Assembly: GCF_003605645.1 (NCBI RefSeq)
Contig: NZ_QVMU01000003.1
Span: 62,001 to 126,000 of the forward strand
Reading direction: 5' to 3'
Source of the DNA: Vibrio sinensis
GTDB taxonomy: Bacteria > Pseudomonadota > Gammaproteobacteria > Enterobacterales > Vibrionaceae
DNA: 64,000 nucleotides
Below, in pieces: positions 19,239-26,534 of the stretch. Position 1 is the first letter of the stretch. The number at the start of each line of letters is the position of its first letter. The position numbers were made by a program, and so were the translations under genes. The notes beneath the pieces were generated by a model. That model worked only from the letters and a program-made list of their open reading frames with translations. It was not told the DNA's origin and made no database searches.

Positions 19239-19280
19239 ATTATATTGATTAAAAAAACATCATATATTGAATCGCATCAT
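19239..19280 (-). promoter_or_regulatory. FNR-dependent (class II) promoter of the dms operon
   Basis: On the minus strand an FNR-like site, ATGATGCGATTCAA (19280-19267; 8 of the 10 defined bases of TTGAT-N4-ATCAA), lies upstream of a perfect TATAAT (19244-19239). With +1 about seven bases after the -10, near 19232, the FNR centre falls at -41.5, the exact spacing of class II FNR promoters. The leader to the dmsA ATG would be about 28 bases. This fits an anaerobic respiratory operon. Confidence 0.75.
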
Positions 19281-19496
19281 AGATTTTGATTATTCAGAAT
19301 GACAGCTCGTATAAAAATTTTATACGTAGCGATAAATAACTCAGGCCATATTGTCTCATCTATCTCACTCTATCTTTCTGCGTGTTTTTTAATCACATAC
19401 TGCTCGGGTATTCACGGTTTTTATTTATCTCTTGATAGAAAATAAGAAGGTTCATAAAGAGGCTCATCGCCATATCCTTGTCTAAAGGAGTTATCT

Positions 19497-19859
19497 ATGT
19501 ATCAACAGCTTACCGAAGCAAAACGCTTACAAATCTGGGCGATGAGGAAAGGTGGAAAAAACCAATCTGAGATAGCCAATCAGCTTCACATTCACCGCTC
19601 TACCGTAAGCAGAGAACTCAACCGTAATTCAGGGCCTTACGGATATGAACCTAAACTCGCTCAACAGATGGCTAACTATCGGAAAAAATTCCACCAGCAA
19701 ATCGTAGAACATCAATACGAAGAGTTACTCCTCGAACTCACCCGATTAGGTTTGAGCAAAGAAAACTGCAAAGAATTTATCCTACACCATCACCCTGAAC
19801 TTTCTATCGAACAAGTAGAGCGGCTCATTACCTCCTGCTCTGGTAAAGAACAACGCTAA
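19497..19859 (+). CDS. Stand-alone IS30-type HTH protein (truncated or domesticated transposase)
   Basis: The 120-residue protein equals the N-terminal DNA-binding part of an IS30-family transposase: YQQLTEAKRLQIWAM, then KNQSEIANQLHIHRSTVSRELNRN (HTH_38). It ends cleanly with TAA after residue 120, and no DDE catalytic domain is found in the following sequence. AAAGGAGTTATCT gives it an excellent ribosome site, so it is probably expressed. Full IS30 transposases are about 320-380 residues. It could be a relic or a co-opted DNA-binding protein; the four repeats just downstream favour a surviving binding function. Confidence 0.8.
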   Translation: MYQQLTEAKRLQIWAMRKGGKNQSEIANQLHIHRSTVSRELNRNSGPYGYEPKLAQQMANYRKKFHQQIVEHQYEELLLELTRLGLSKENCKEFILHHHPELSIEQVERLITSCSGKEQR

Positions 19860-20180
19860 ATTAAGGCCGAATTGCGATTGTTATCACATGTTGCACTTGC
19901 TTATTACGATAAACCACCGAAACCGTATGCTTTGTTGCACTTGATTCCATTTACTCAAATCCACTGACGTCAGAGGAAAGCCAGTGTTGCACTTGCTTTA
20001 ACCCATCCTATCTACACGGTTGTTGCACTTGCCAATAAAATAATCGATCTTGGTTTTAAGTTATTGTTTTTAAACAAATAAATCCATATGCATCCATGTG
20101 ATTTATATCACTAAAAGTTATCACTAATCTCCTTATATTCATTTCAACGGAACATGAACAAGCGATCAAAGGAGTATCAC
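19860..20180. other. Non-coding stretch between the HTH gene and the VOC gene
   Basis: 321 bases without a gene. It holds the four-copy TGTTGCACTTG repeat (19889-20031) and then an A/T-rich part (about 20040-20150) that probably carries the promoter of the downstream VOC-dhaKL-lsrF operon. TGACGTCA is an 8-base palindrome between repeats 2 and 3. Confidence 0.5.
19889..20031 (+). repeat. Four direct copies of TGTTGCACTTG
   Basis: The 11-mer TGTTGCACTTG occurs exactly at 19889-19899, 19933-19943, 19985-19995 and 20021-20031, with start-to-start spacings of 44, 52 and 36 bases. The intervening sequences are unrelated. The array begins 30 bases after the IS30-type HTH gene. I recall TTGCACTT-like sequence at the ends of some IS30-family elements, but cannot check this here. 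Confidence 0.9.
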
Positions 20181-20495
20181 ATGAGAAAGTTTAGTCATAT
20201 TGGGATCCCAACTGCCCATGAGCATCAAGGGGAAGTGTTTAACCAAGATATTGGACTTTACGCGACTGATTTCAATCAGAGTGAACATGCTATTGAATGG
20301 CTGAGATTCTTAGCCGAAAGCCCAATGCCCGAAGCGCTAAAATCGACGGCGCACGTGGCATATGAAGTTGACGATCTAGAACAAGCGATGCAGGGAAAAA
20401 CCGTTTTACTCGAACCTTTTCACGCCAACGAATCATTAAAAATTGCATTTATCATGGAAGATGAAGCCCCCGTTGAGCTGATGCAATACATCTAA
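20181..20495 (+). CDS. VOC/glyoxalase-like small protein
   Basis: A 104-residue protein with the single-module shape of the vicinal oxygen chelate fold. His at position 6 in FSHIGIPT and Glu in APVELMQYI at the C-terminus are at the usual metal-ligand places, and TAHVAYEVDDLEQAM fits the middle strand-helix. The ATG at 20181 has AAAGGAG seven bases upstream and is chosen over an ATG 27 bases earlier. It is the first gene of the unit with dhaK, dhaL, an lsrF homologue and a DUF1097 gene. It may isomerise or open a small sugar or ketone intermediate; this is inference. Confidence 0.75.
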   Translation: MRKFSHIGIPTAHEHQGEVFNQDIGLYATDFNQSEHAIEWLRFLAESPMPEALKSTAHVAYEVDDLEQAMQGKTVLLEPFHANESLKIAFIMEDEAPVELMQYI

Positions 20496-20626
20496 TCAAA
20501 CATCTCAACAAAAGGGGTTAACAGGTCTCGTTATGCGTGGCACCAGTAACACGAATAGAACCAACCATAACCATTGCCTGTGATTTATTGGATTTTCAAT
20601 CTCATACGAACACAGAGAGTAATATT

Positions 20627-21622
20627 ATGAAAAAGTTTATCAATAATGCTGAAAACATCACGACAGAGCTTCTTCAAGGCTATGCCATGACTTTCCCCCA
20701 CAAGGTGAAAGTTATTTCAGACAAAATCGTGGCACGCGTTACACCCAAAGATCCAAATAAAGTCGCGATTGTCACCCTTGGTGGAGCTGGGCATGAGCCA
20801 GCACTTAGTGGCTATGTTGGTGAGGGAATGTTGGATTACTCTGTTGTAGGGGACATTTTTGCCGCGCCCGGTGCACCAAAAGTATTCGAAGCATTAAAAA
20901 TGGCTAATTGCCCTGCGGGTGTTTTATTGGTTGTTCTCAATCATGAAGGCGATGTCATGGCTGCAAACATGGCGATGGAAATGGCAAAGCGTGAGGGTAT
21001 TAACGTAAAAATGCTGCTCACCCATGATGACATCAGCGCAGGACTGAATACTGACATCAAAGATCGCCGTGGATTAGCCGGCTGCGTCCCTGTATACAAA
21101 ATTACCGGTGCAGCCGCAGAAGACGGGCTGAGCCTAGATGAAGTTTATCGAATCGGCGAACAGTTTAACCAATCCATTGCAACACTCGCCGTTGCAATGA
21201 GTAACGCGACTCACCCTCAATCTGGTATGGCCATTGGTGATTTAGCCGATGATGAAATGGAAATAGGTATGGGTCAGCATGGTGAGGGCGGTGGCGGAAG
21301 AATGAAAATCCAATCCGCTGACGATACCGCCCACATTATGGTTGAGCAGCTATGCAAAGCAATTGATGTTCAACCTGGCAATGAACTCATGCTGATGATC
21401 AACGGTTCAGGTGCGACTACGTTAATGGAGATGTTCATTGTTGCAAGAGCTTGTCACTTATCCCTACAAGAAAAACAAGCTACTGTTGTTCGCTCTAAAG
21501 TCGAAGAAATTCTGACCGTACAGGAAATGGCTGGCTTTCAAATGTGCTTGGCAAAATTTGATAGTGAAGCGCTCCACTACTGGGATCAACCCTGCAATGC
21601 GCCGTATTGGACTCAACAATAA
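20627..21622 (+). CDS. dhaK: DhaK-type dihydroxyacetone kinase subunit
   Basis: Binds a short ketose covalently as a hemiaminal for phosphorylation by DhaL. The 331-residue protein begins MKKFINNAENITTELLQGY, has TLGGAGHEPALSGYVGEGML and carries the substrate-binding His in GMGQHGEGGG. The start at 20627 has GAGAG upstream; the reading frame is open for 30 codons earlier but has no start with a ribosome site. No DhaM (PTS) gene is present, so phosphate must come from ATP in DhaL or from a DhaM coded elsewhere. Some DhaK-DhaL pairs act on erythrulose or other ketoses, so dihydroxyacetone is not certain. Confidence 0.9.
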   Translation: MKKFINNAENITTELLQGYAMTFPHKVKVISDKIVARVTPKDPNKVAIVTLGGAGHEPALSGYVGEGMLDYSVVGDIFAAPGAPKVFEALKMANCPAGVLLVVLNHEGDVMAANMAMEMAKREGINVKMLLTHDDISAGLNTDIKDRRGLAGCVPVYKITGAAAEDGLSLDEVYRIGEQFNQSIATLAVAMSNATHPQSGMAIGDLADDEMEIGMGQHGEGGGGRMKIQSADDTAHIMVEQLCKAIDVQPGNELMLMINGSGATTLMEMFIVARACHLSLQEKQATVVRSKVEEILTVQEMAGFQMCLAKFDSEALHYWDQPCNAPYWTQQ

Positions 21623-21645
21623 GCGAGTTCTATAGCAATAGCTAT

Positions 21646-21679
21646 CCCTTAACGTGATGCTAAGCCTTTACGTTAAGGG
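21646..21679 (+). other. Hairpin between dhaK and dhaL
   Basis: CCCTTAACGT and ACGTTAAGGG form a perfect 10-bp stem with a 14-base loop in the 180-base gap between the two kinase genes. There is no T-run, so it looks like an mRNA processing or stability element or a partial attenuator. Confidence 0.5.
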
Positions 21680-21802
21680 ACCGGTTTTCGCTAAGGGAAA
21701 CAATCTTATCTAGCAACACGATTTACATATGTGGCATCAGCAATGAATCCGCGTAGGGCTTCGCTTTGCCTGAATTGATTGCCTGAAATAAGGAGAAGCA
21801 CC

Positions 21803-22438
21803 ATGACTACATTCAATCAGCACCTGCTGTTCGACATGCTTCAAACCGCAACAAAAAACCTATTGGTCCAAGTTCCCACTCTCAATGAACTAGACAGTAA
21901 AACCGGTGACGGAGACCACGGCACAACCATACTGCGCGTCTGTCACTGTATTGATAAATCCGTCAAACATGAAGAATTAGACTGGAACAAACAAATAGAC
22001 ACACTTGGCTGGAACATCATGGAACAAGATGGTGGCTCAGCGAGCATGCTCATTGGCAATCTATTTTTAGGACTGAGTGAGGGCTTAATTCATGAAGAAC
22101 TCACGCCATTAGAAACAGCTAAAGCATTCACGTTTGGTATTGAACGTGTAACACGACTAAGTGGCGCACATTTGGGTGACAAGACTATGTTGGACGCCTT
22201 AATACCCGCGGCTGAAGCATTACAAATGGATGCAGACAAGAACATGACGCTTGAAGAGATGTTCGAACATGCCGCCATAGCCGCTCGCTTAGGAGCAGAG
22301 TCAACCAAGACCATGGTTGCCAAACGTGGACGAGCCAAAAATATGGGTGAAAAGGCCCGTGGTTTCATTGACCCCGGCGCAACTAGCATGGCGATTTTAT
22401 TTGAATCATTTAACGAAGCCGTTCACCACGTGCATTAA
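21803..22438 (+). CDS. dhaL: DhaL-type nucleotide-binding kinase subunit
   Basis: All-helical phosphotransfer subunit that partners DhaK. LDSKTGDGDHGTT (about residues 26-38) provides the Asp trio that holds Mg-nucleotide, and GGSASMLIGNLFLG plus LGDKTMLDAL are family motifs. The ATG at 21803 has AAGGAG at good spacing; an in-frame upstream start at 21779 is weaker. The next gene begins ten bases after its stop. Confidence 0.9.
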   Translation: MTTFNQHLLFDMLQTATKNLLVQVPTLNELDSKTGDGDHGTTILRVCHCIDKSVKHEELDWNKQIDTLGWNIMEQDGGSASMLIGNLFLGLSEGLIHEELTPLETAKAFTFGIERVTRLSGAHLGDKTMLDALIPAAEALQMDADKNMTLEEMFEHAAIAARLGAESTKTMVAKRGRAKNMGEKARGFIDPGATSMAILFESFNEAVHHVH

Positions 22439-22448
22439 GGAGCCTCAC

Positions 22449-23333
22449 ATGGCCGATATCGATGGAAATCAATCAGCAAAAAACTATGGCTTAGACCAAC
22501 CAGCAATGAGTAGATCTTTCCATATAAAAGGAATGGATCACGTTGATTGGGGCATGAAAGATCGCCTTAGTCGTATCTTTCGCCCAGAAAGTGGCAAAAC
22601 CGTCATGCTCGCCTTTGATCATGGCTACATTATGGGTGCAACAGCCGGTCTTGAACGACTCGATCTGACTATTGAACCCCTTGTTCCTTATGCCGACGCT
22701 TTGATGGCAACGCGTGGGGCGATGAGAACCTGTATTCAGCCTATTCACAATAAACCGCTCATTTTACGTGCGAGTGCCGGAAGCACGGTACTTAATGATG
22801 ACATGAGTAACGAAGTAGTCGGTGTCGATATCGATGACGCTGTGCGTATCAACGCATCATGTTTAGCGATTCAGGTGTTTGTCGGTGCCAATGGTGAATG
22901 TTCAAGTTTACATAATTTAGTCAGAACCATTGATGCAGGTGCTCGTCTTGGCATTCCTACATTAGGGGTGACCGCGGTTGGTAAGGAAATGGAACGTACT
23001 AACCGATATTTCATGCTGGCAACACGAGTACTCGCCGAATTAGGCGCACACATCGTTAAAACTTATTACTGCGATGATTTTGAAAAAATAGCCGCAGCCT
23101 GTCCGGTCCCCATTGTTGTCGCTGGAGGAAAAAAAATACCAGAGTTTGATGCTCTCACTCTAACCTACAACGCCATTCAATCTGGCGCAGCCGGTGTAGA
23201 TATGGGCCGAAATGTTTTTCAATCAGAAAGCCCTATTGCAATGCTCAAAGCTATAAATGCGGTAGTGCATTCAGGGTTAACACCGAATCAAGCGTTTGAC
23301 TTATACGAAACGGAAAAACACACACTAGTTTAA
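22449..23333 (+). CDS. LsrF-like class I aldolase/thiolase
   Basis: TIM-barrel Schiff-base enzyme of the DeoC/FbaB group, closest in memory to E. coli LsrF (the AI-2 pathway thiolase). Shared stretches include DWGMKDRLSRIF, SGKTVMLAFDHGY, HIVKTYYCDDF with the Schiff-base Lys, CPVPIVVAGGKK and GAAGVDMGRNVFQS. The 294-residue length matches. The start at 22449 follows AAGGAG by seven bases. No other lsr gene (lsrACDB, lsrK, lsrR, lsrG) is seen; instead it sits with dhaKL. The substrate is probably a phosphorylated ketose or dione made by the DhaKL pair. Confidence 0.85.
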   Translation: MADIDGNQSAKNYGLDQPAMSRSFHIKGMDHVDWGMKDRLSRIFRPESGKTVMLAFDHGYIMGATAGLERLDLTIEPLVPYADALMATRGAMRTCIQPIHNKPLILRASAGSTVLNDDMSNEVVGVDIDDAVRINASCLAIQVFVGANGECSSLHNLVRTIDAGARLGIPTLGVTAVGKEMERTNRYFMLATRVLAELGAHIVKTYYCDDFEKIAAACPVPIVVAGGKKIPEFDALTLTYNAIQSGAAGVDMGRNVFQSESPIAMLKAINAVVHSGLTPNQAFDLYETEKHTLV

Positions 23334-23343
23334 GGAAGATCAC

Positions 23344-23889
23344 ATGAAATTTTCACAGTTTATTGTCATTCCCGTTATGGTCGCGTTTTTAGCATTTACT
23401 ATTCAAATCGTTGATCAGATTGTCGCTCCTACCATGCCTATTGATGGCAATGTTGGATTTGGTTGGATTGCATTTATCGCATGGGCTATGTATTTCATGG
23501 CTGGTTGCAATGTAGATGGAGGAAAAAAGACTATATTTGGTTACCTATCAGGCATTGTAGCATCCATTGCCATTATGGAATTTGGCGGCCTGTTTAGCGC
23601 ACTAGGTTTTTTTGCTGTACCCGCAGCTATCTTTGTCGTCGTTATCCCATGTATATGTTTAGAACGAGTACCGCCTTTTGATTTTGTACCTGCGTTATTT
23701 GTTGGTGCAGGGACCTTTTTTGGCTTTATGTCTTATGTTGGAGGTGCCACTTATGCGAGTGCCGCATTTACAGAAGTCGTCTACTGTTTAATCGGCTTAG
23801 GTTACGGCTGGATCACTATCTATTTACGTAGCCGTTATGAATATTATGTAGAACATGGGTCTGATCATGGGGCGCATATGAGTCATTAA
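23344..23889 (+). CDS. DUF1097-family membrane protein
   Basis: A 181-residue inner-membrane protein with about five helices, of the DUF1097 family (E. coli YcdZ-like). It ends with a His-rich cytoplasmic tail (EHGSDHGAHMSH). It starts ten bases after the lsrF-like gene and is surely in the same operon. A transport role for the operon's substrate is a guess from position. Confidence 0.8.
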   Translation: MKFSQFIVIPVMVAFLAFTIQIVDQIVAPTMPIDGNVGFGWIAFIAWAMYFMAGCNVDGGKKTIFGYLSGIVASIAIMEFGGLFSALGFFAVPAAIFVVVIPCICLERVPPFDFVPALFVGAGTFFGFMSYVGGATYASAAFTEVVYCLIGLGYGWITIYLRSRYEYYVEHGSDHGAHMSH

Positions 23890-23940
23890 CTCCACCGTTG
23901 TCACAAGCAGCCACAATCAACCACAATTTAAAAAACCGCC

Positions 23941-23991
23941 CAGCATCACTGTAGCCGAATAACTGTCATCGAATTTGCTTATGTGATGCTG
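23941..23991 (+). terminator. Possible terminator of the dhaKL operon
   Basis: CAGCATCAC and GTGATGCTG form a perfect 9-bp stem 51 bases after the DUF1097 stop, with a long 33-base loop and no T-run. The rest of the 331 bases before the sigma-factor gene is A/T-rich and holds the ECF11-type promoter at 24149-24178. Confidence 0.4.
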
Positions 23992-24148
23992 AGTATACCT
24001 TGAGACTCGAGATAGCTATCATTCAATAAACACCCTCGTCTATAAAAATGACAGCATAAATAAGTCGAACAAATACATTCACTTAAGCCTAAATTAACAC
24101 CACTTCCCCCCACTTATTTTTTTTAATGACTAACAAAACATAATTAAG

Positions 24149-24178
24149 TGATCCATCTATCAGCACCTCGCGTATTGA
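24149..24178 (+). promoter_or_regulatory. ECF11-type promoter of the sigma/ChrR operon
   Basis: TGATCC (24149-24154), an 18-base spacer and TATTGA (24173-24178) match the -35 and -10 form known for RpoE/ChrR (ECF11) sigma factors, TGATCC-N18-TAnnnA. It lies 43 bases before the likely sigma start, so the sigma factor should activate its own operon. Confidence 0.8.
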
Positions 24179-24220
24179 ACTATAAATGTTAATTATGGTT
24201 GGTTTGATATGCAGGTACGC

Positions 24221-24850
24221 ATGAACGATTACGGGAAAGAAGTACCCCAATCCGTAAGGGGGCAACCCCAAGCACCTTCCGAACTTTCGGACTGGTTGTC
24301 ACTCGTTGCAACACATAGAGACAAGGATGCCTTTACGCAACTGTTTCAATTTTTTGCACCGAAGATCAAACGCTTCGGGCGACAAAAGCTTAATACTGAC
24401 GCCATGGCGAGTGAACTGGTTCAAGAAACGATGACCAGAGTATGGCGTAAAGCCCACTTGTATCACTCATCGAAAGGCGCAGCGACGACTTGGGTTTACA
24501 CCGTAATGAGAAACACCTGTTTCGACATGTTACGAAAAATTAAGTCCAACGCTGAACAAAGCTTTTCTGATGATATTTGGCCTATCGAAAATTCAACAAG
24601 TGAACCTGTCCGTGATTCAGTTAGCGGTGAAGATGGTTTTAAAGATCATCTGATGAACAAAGAAATCCTAAGACACATCAACAAACTGCCATCGGCTCAA
24701 AAAATGGTCATTGAAGGCATTTACTTTCAGGAAATGTCTCAAGAACAACTTGCCCAACAACTCGATATACCTTTGGGTACGGTGAAATCTCGACTTCGGA
24801 TCGCGTTGAGTAAATTAAAGCAGCAAATGGGAGACAAATATCATGATTAA
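24221..24850 (+). CDS. rpoE: ECF11-group RNA polymerase sigma factor
   Basis: Extracytoplasmic-function sigma factor of the group held by ChrR anti-sigma proteins and released by singlet oxygen in Rhodobacter. Region 2 is visible in FQFFAPKIKRFGRQ, LVQETMTRVWRKAHLY and TTWVYTVMRNTCFDMLRK, and region 4 in LPSAQKMVIEGIYFQEMSQEQLAQQLDIPLGTVKSRLR. I prefer the ATG at 24221, which has AGG six bases upstream, over 24209. It overlaps chrR by eight bases. The ECF11-type promoter upstream argues for autoregulation. This is not the classical envelope-stress RpoE with RseA. Confidence 0.92.
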   Translation: MNDYGKEVPQSVRGQPQAPSELSDWLSLVATHRDKDAFTQLFQFFAPKIKRFGRQKLNTDAMASELVQETMTRVWRKAHLYHSSKGAATTWVYTVMRNTCFDMLRKIKSNAEQSFSDDIWPIENSTSEPVRDSVSGEDGFKDHLMNKEILRHINKLPSAQKMVIEGIYFQEMSQEQLAQQLDIPLGTVKSRLRIALSKLKQQMGDKYHD

Positions 24851-25532
24851 CCACCATCCTAATTTGGCTGTATTGAAAAAATTTGTCGACAGCGACTTAG
24901 ACGCCTCTGTTCTAGTCATTGTCGCGAGCCATATTGAAATGTGTCCTCATTGCCAACAACAAGTTGCCCAACTGACGCAACAAGCCTCTTTCAAAGCCTT
25001 TACGTATGACGAACAAAGTGACGATGCAGATTGGCTTGAGGACAACTTCGATTTTACTGATAGCGATATCAACCTCAGTATGATTGATGCAATTACCTCT
25101 ATGCCAGATGAGCCGGTTCATTCGCTGCCGAAGACCGTCACTGAAATAGAAATCGACGGTCAACGTTTATCTCTACCAAGAGCGATGAGATCTATCGGCC
25201 TCAAAGAGTGGCAAGCTATGGGCAAAGTCTCTCGTTCACGTCTTGATATTGATGATGACGAGCGAAAAATGAGTTTACTTCACATCGCAAAAGACGGAAG
25301 TGTACCTTGCCATACTCACAAAGGGTTTGAGATTACATTATTGCTTCAAGGGAGTTTCGAAGACGAGATGGGAAGCTACAGTCAAGGCGACTTTATCTGG
25401 TTGGATGGCGAGCACTCCCACACACCATCAAGTCCTGAGGGTTGTGTTTGTCTCACAGTATCAAGTGACGCACTACAGTTTACTAAGGGCTTATCACAAA
25501 TACTTAATCCATTTGGGCGCTTTATCTACTAA
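24843..25532 (+). CDS. chrR: ChrR-type zinc anti-sigma factor with C-terminal cupin
   Basis: Holds the cognate sigma factor inactive until singlet oxygen or related oxidants act. The N-terminal anti-sigma domain has the zinc ligands: an early His (HH at 4-5), His30, Cys34 and Cys37 (HIEMCPHC). The C-terminal cupin (about 115-215) has CHTHKGFE with His157, His159 and Glu163, and a later GEHSH. Length is 229 residues. The start overlaps the sigma-factor stop (ATGATTAA), which couples their translation. Confidence 0.92.
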   Translation: MINHHPNLAVLKKFVDSDLDASVLVIVASHIEMCPHCQQQVAQLTQQASFKAFTYDEQSDDADWLEDNFDFTDSDINLSMIDAITSMPDEPVHSLPKTVTEIEIDGQRLSLPRAMRSIGLKEWQAMGKVSRSRLDIDDDERKMSLLHIAKDGSVPCHTHKGFEITLLLQGSFEDEMGSYSQGDFIWLDGEHSHTPSSPEGCVCLTVSSDALQFTKGLSQILNPFGRFIY

Positions 25533-25586
25533 TAAACCTGATCAATTAACGTATGAGTTACATAGCCAGCGGTGGAGGACGGGAAC

Positions 25587-26534
25587 ATGGAAAGAAAACT
25601 AAAAATTGGCATTAGTGCCTGTGTCGTAGGACAAAATGTTCGCTTCGATGGTGGGCATAAAAAGTCCGGATTTTGCACCGAGCAACTCGGGGAATTTGTA
25701 GAGTTTACTCCTTTTTGTCCTGAGGTTGGGGTTGGTTTATCTGTACCAAGACCAACGATTCGCCAAATCATCAAAGACAACATCATTACAGTTTCTCGTC
25801 CAGACGGTAGTGGCGATGTAACGCAAGCACTAACTGAATTTGGTAAAAAAGTCTCTGACAACCATACCGAACTTGCTGGTTTTATATTCTGCGCTAAAAG
25901 CCCTACATGCGGCATGGAACGCGTTAAAGTCTATCACCACCATGGCAAAGGCTCTCAATCAAATGGTGTCGGGCTATTTGCTAAACAAATTATGCAGGGT
26001 AATCCATCGCTACCTGTTGAAGAAAATGGACGACTCAATGACCCTATTCTTCGAGAGAACTTTATAACCCGAGTATTTACTTACCAAAAGTGGTTAGATT
26101 TAAAATCTGAGGGTATTACCAAACACAAGCTGATTGAATTTCACAGCGCTCACAAATACTTGGTAATGAGCCATCATGTTGAGAGCTACAAAAATCTCGG
26201 TCAACTGCTGGGATCAGCGACTGACTTGTCTGACGACGAATTGGGTGAACAATACATTACCGGTTTAATGGCCGCATTAAGCCATTTAGCCACGCGCCGT
26301 TCACATACTAATACATTGCATCACCTACAAGGTTACTTCAAACGCGACTTAACTAAAGGAATGCGTGAAGAGCTTACGAGCGAAATTGCGGCTTACCGAG
26401 AAGGGTTAACACCTTTACTTGTTCCCCTCACACTCATTCAGCATCATCTAAGAGAGTTCCCAAATGATTATTTGAATAATCAGGTCTACCTTAATCCGCA
26501 TCCGAAAGAGCTTAAACTGAGGTATGGATATTGA
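25587..26534 (+). CDS. DUF523-DUF1722 protein
   Basis: A two-domain protein of 315 residues, function not established. The N-terminal DUF523 part has KIGISACVVGQNVRFDGGHK, CPEVGVGLSVPRP and CAKSPTCGMERV with several conserved Cys. The C-terminal DUF1722 part (YbgA-like, about 190-315) has FHSAHKYLVMSH and LTKGMREEL. I start at 25587, where GGAGG is eight bases upstream. In other bacteria this fusion commonly sits beside a photolyase, as here; the downstream photolyase overlaps its stop codon. A role in light-related repair is inferred. Confidence 0.85.
   Translation: MERKLKIGISACVVGQNVRFDGGHKKSGFCTEQLGEFVEFTPFCPEVGVGLSVPRPTIRQIIKDNIITVSRPDGSGDVTQALTEFGKKVSDNHTELAGFIFCAKSPTCGMERVKVYHHHGKGSQSNGVGLFAKQIMQGNPSLPVEENGRLNDPILRENFITRVFTYQKWLDLKSEGITKHKLIEFHSAHKYLVMSHHVESYKNLGQLLGSATDLSDDELGEQYITGLMAALSHLATRRSHTNTLHHLQGYFKRDLTKGMREELTSEIAAYREGLTPLLVPLTLIQHHLREFPNDYLNNQVYLNPHPKELKLRYGY

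Noticed and set aside
24221-25532. Classical envelope-stress RpoE-RseA pair
   Set aside because: The second gene is a zinc anti-sigma protein with HxxxCxxC and a cupin, not a membrane RseA, so it is the ChrR type.
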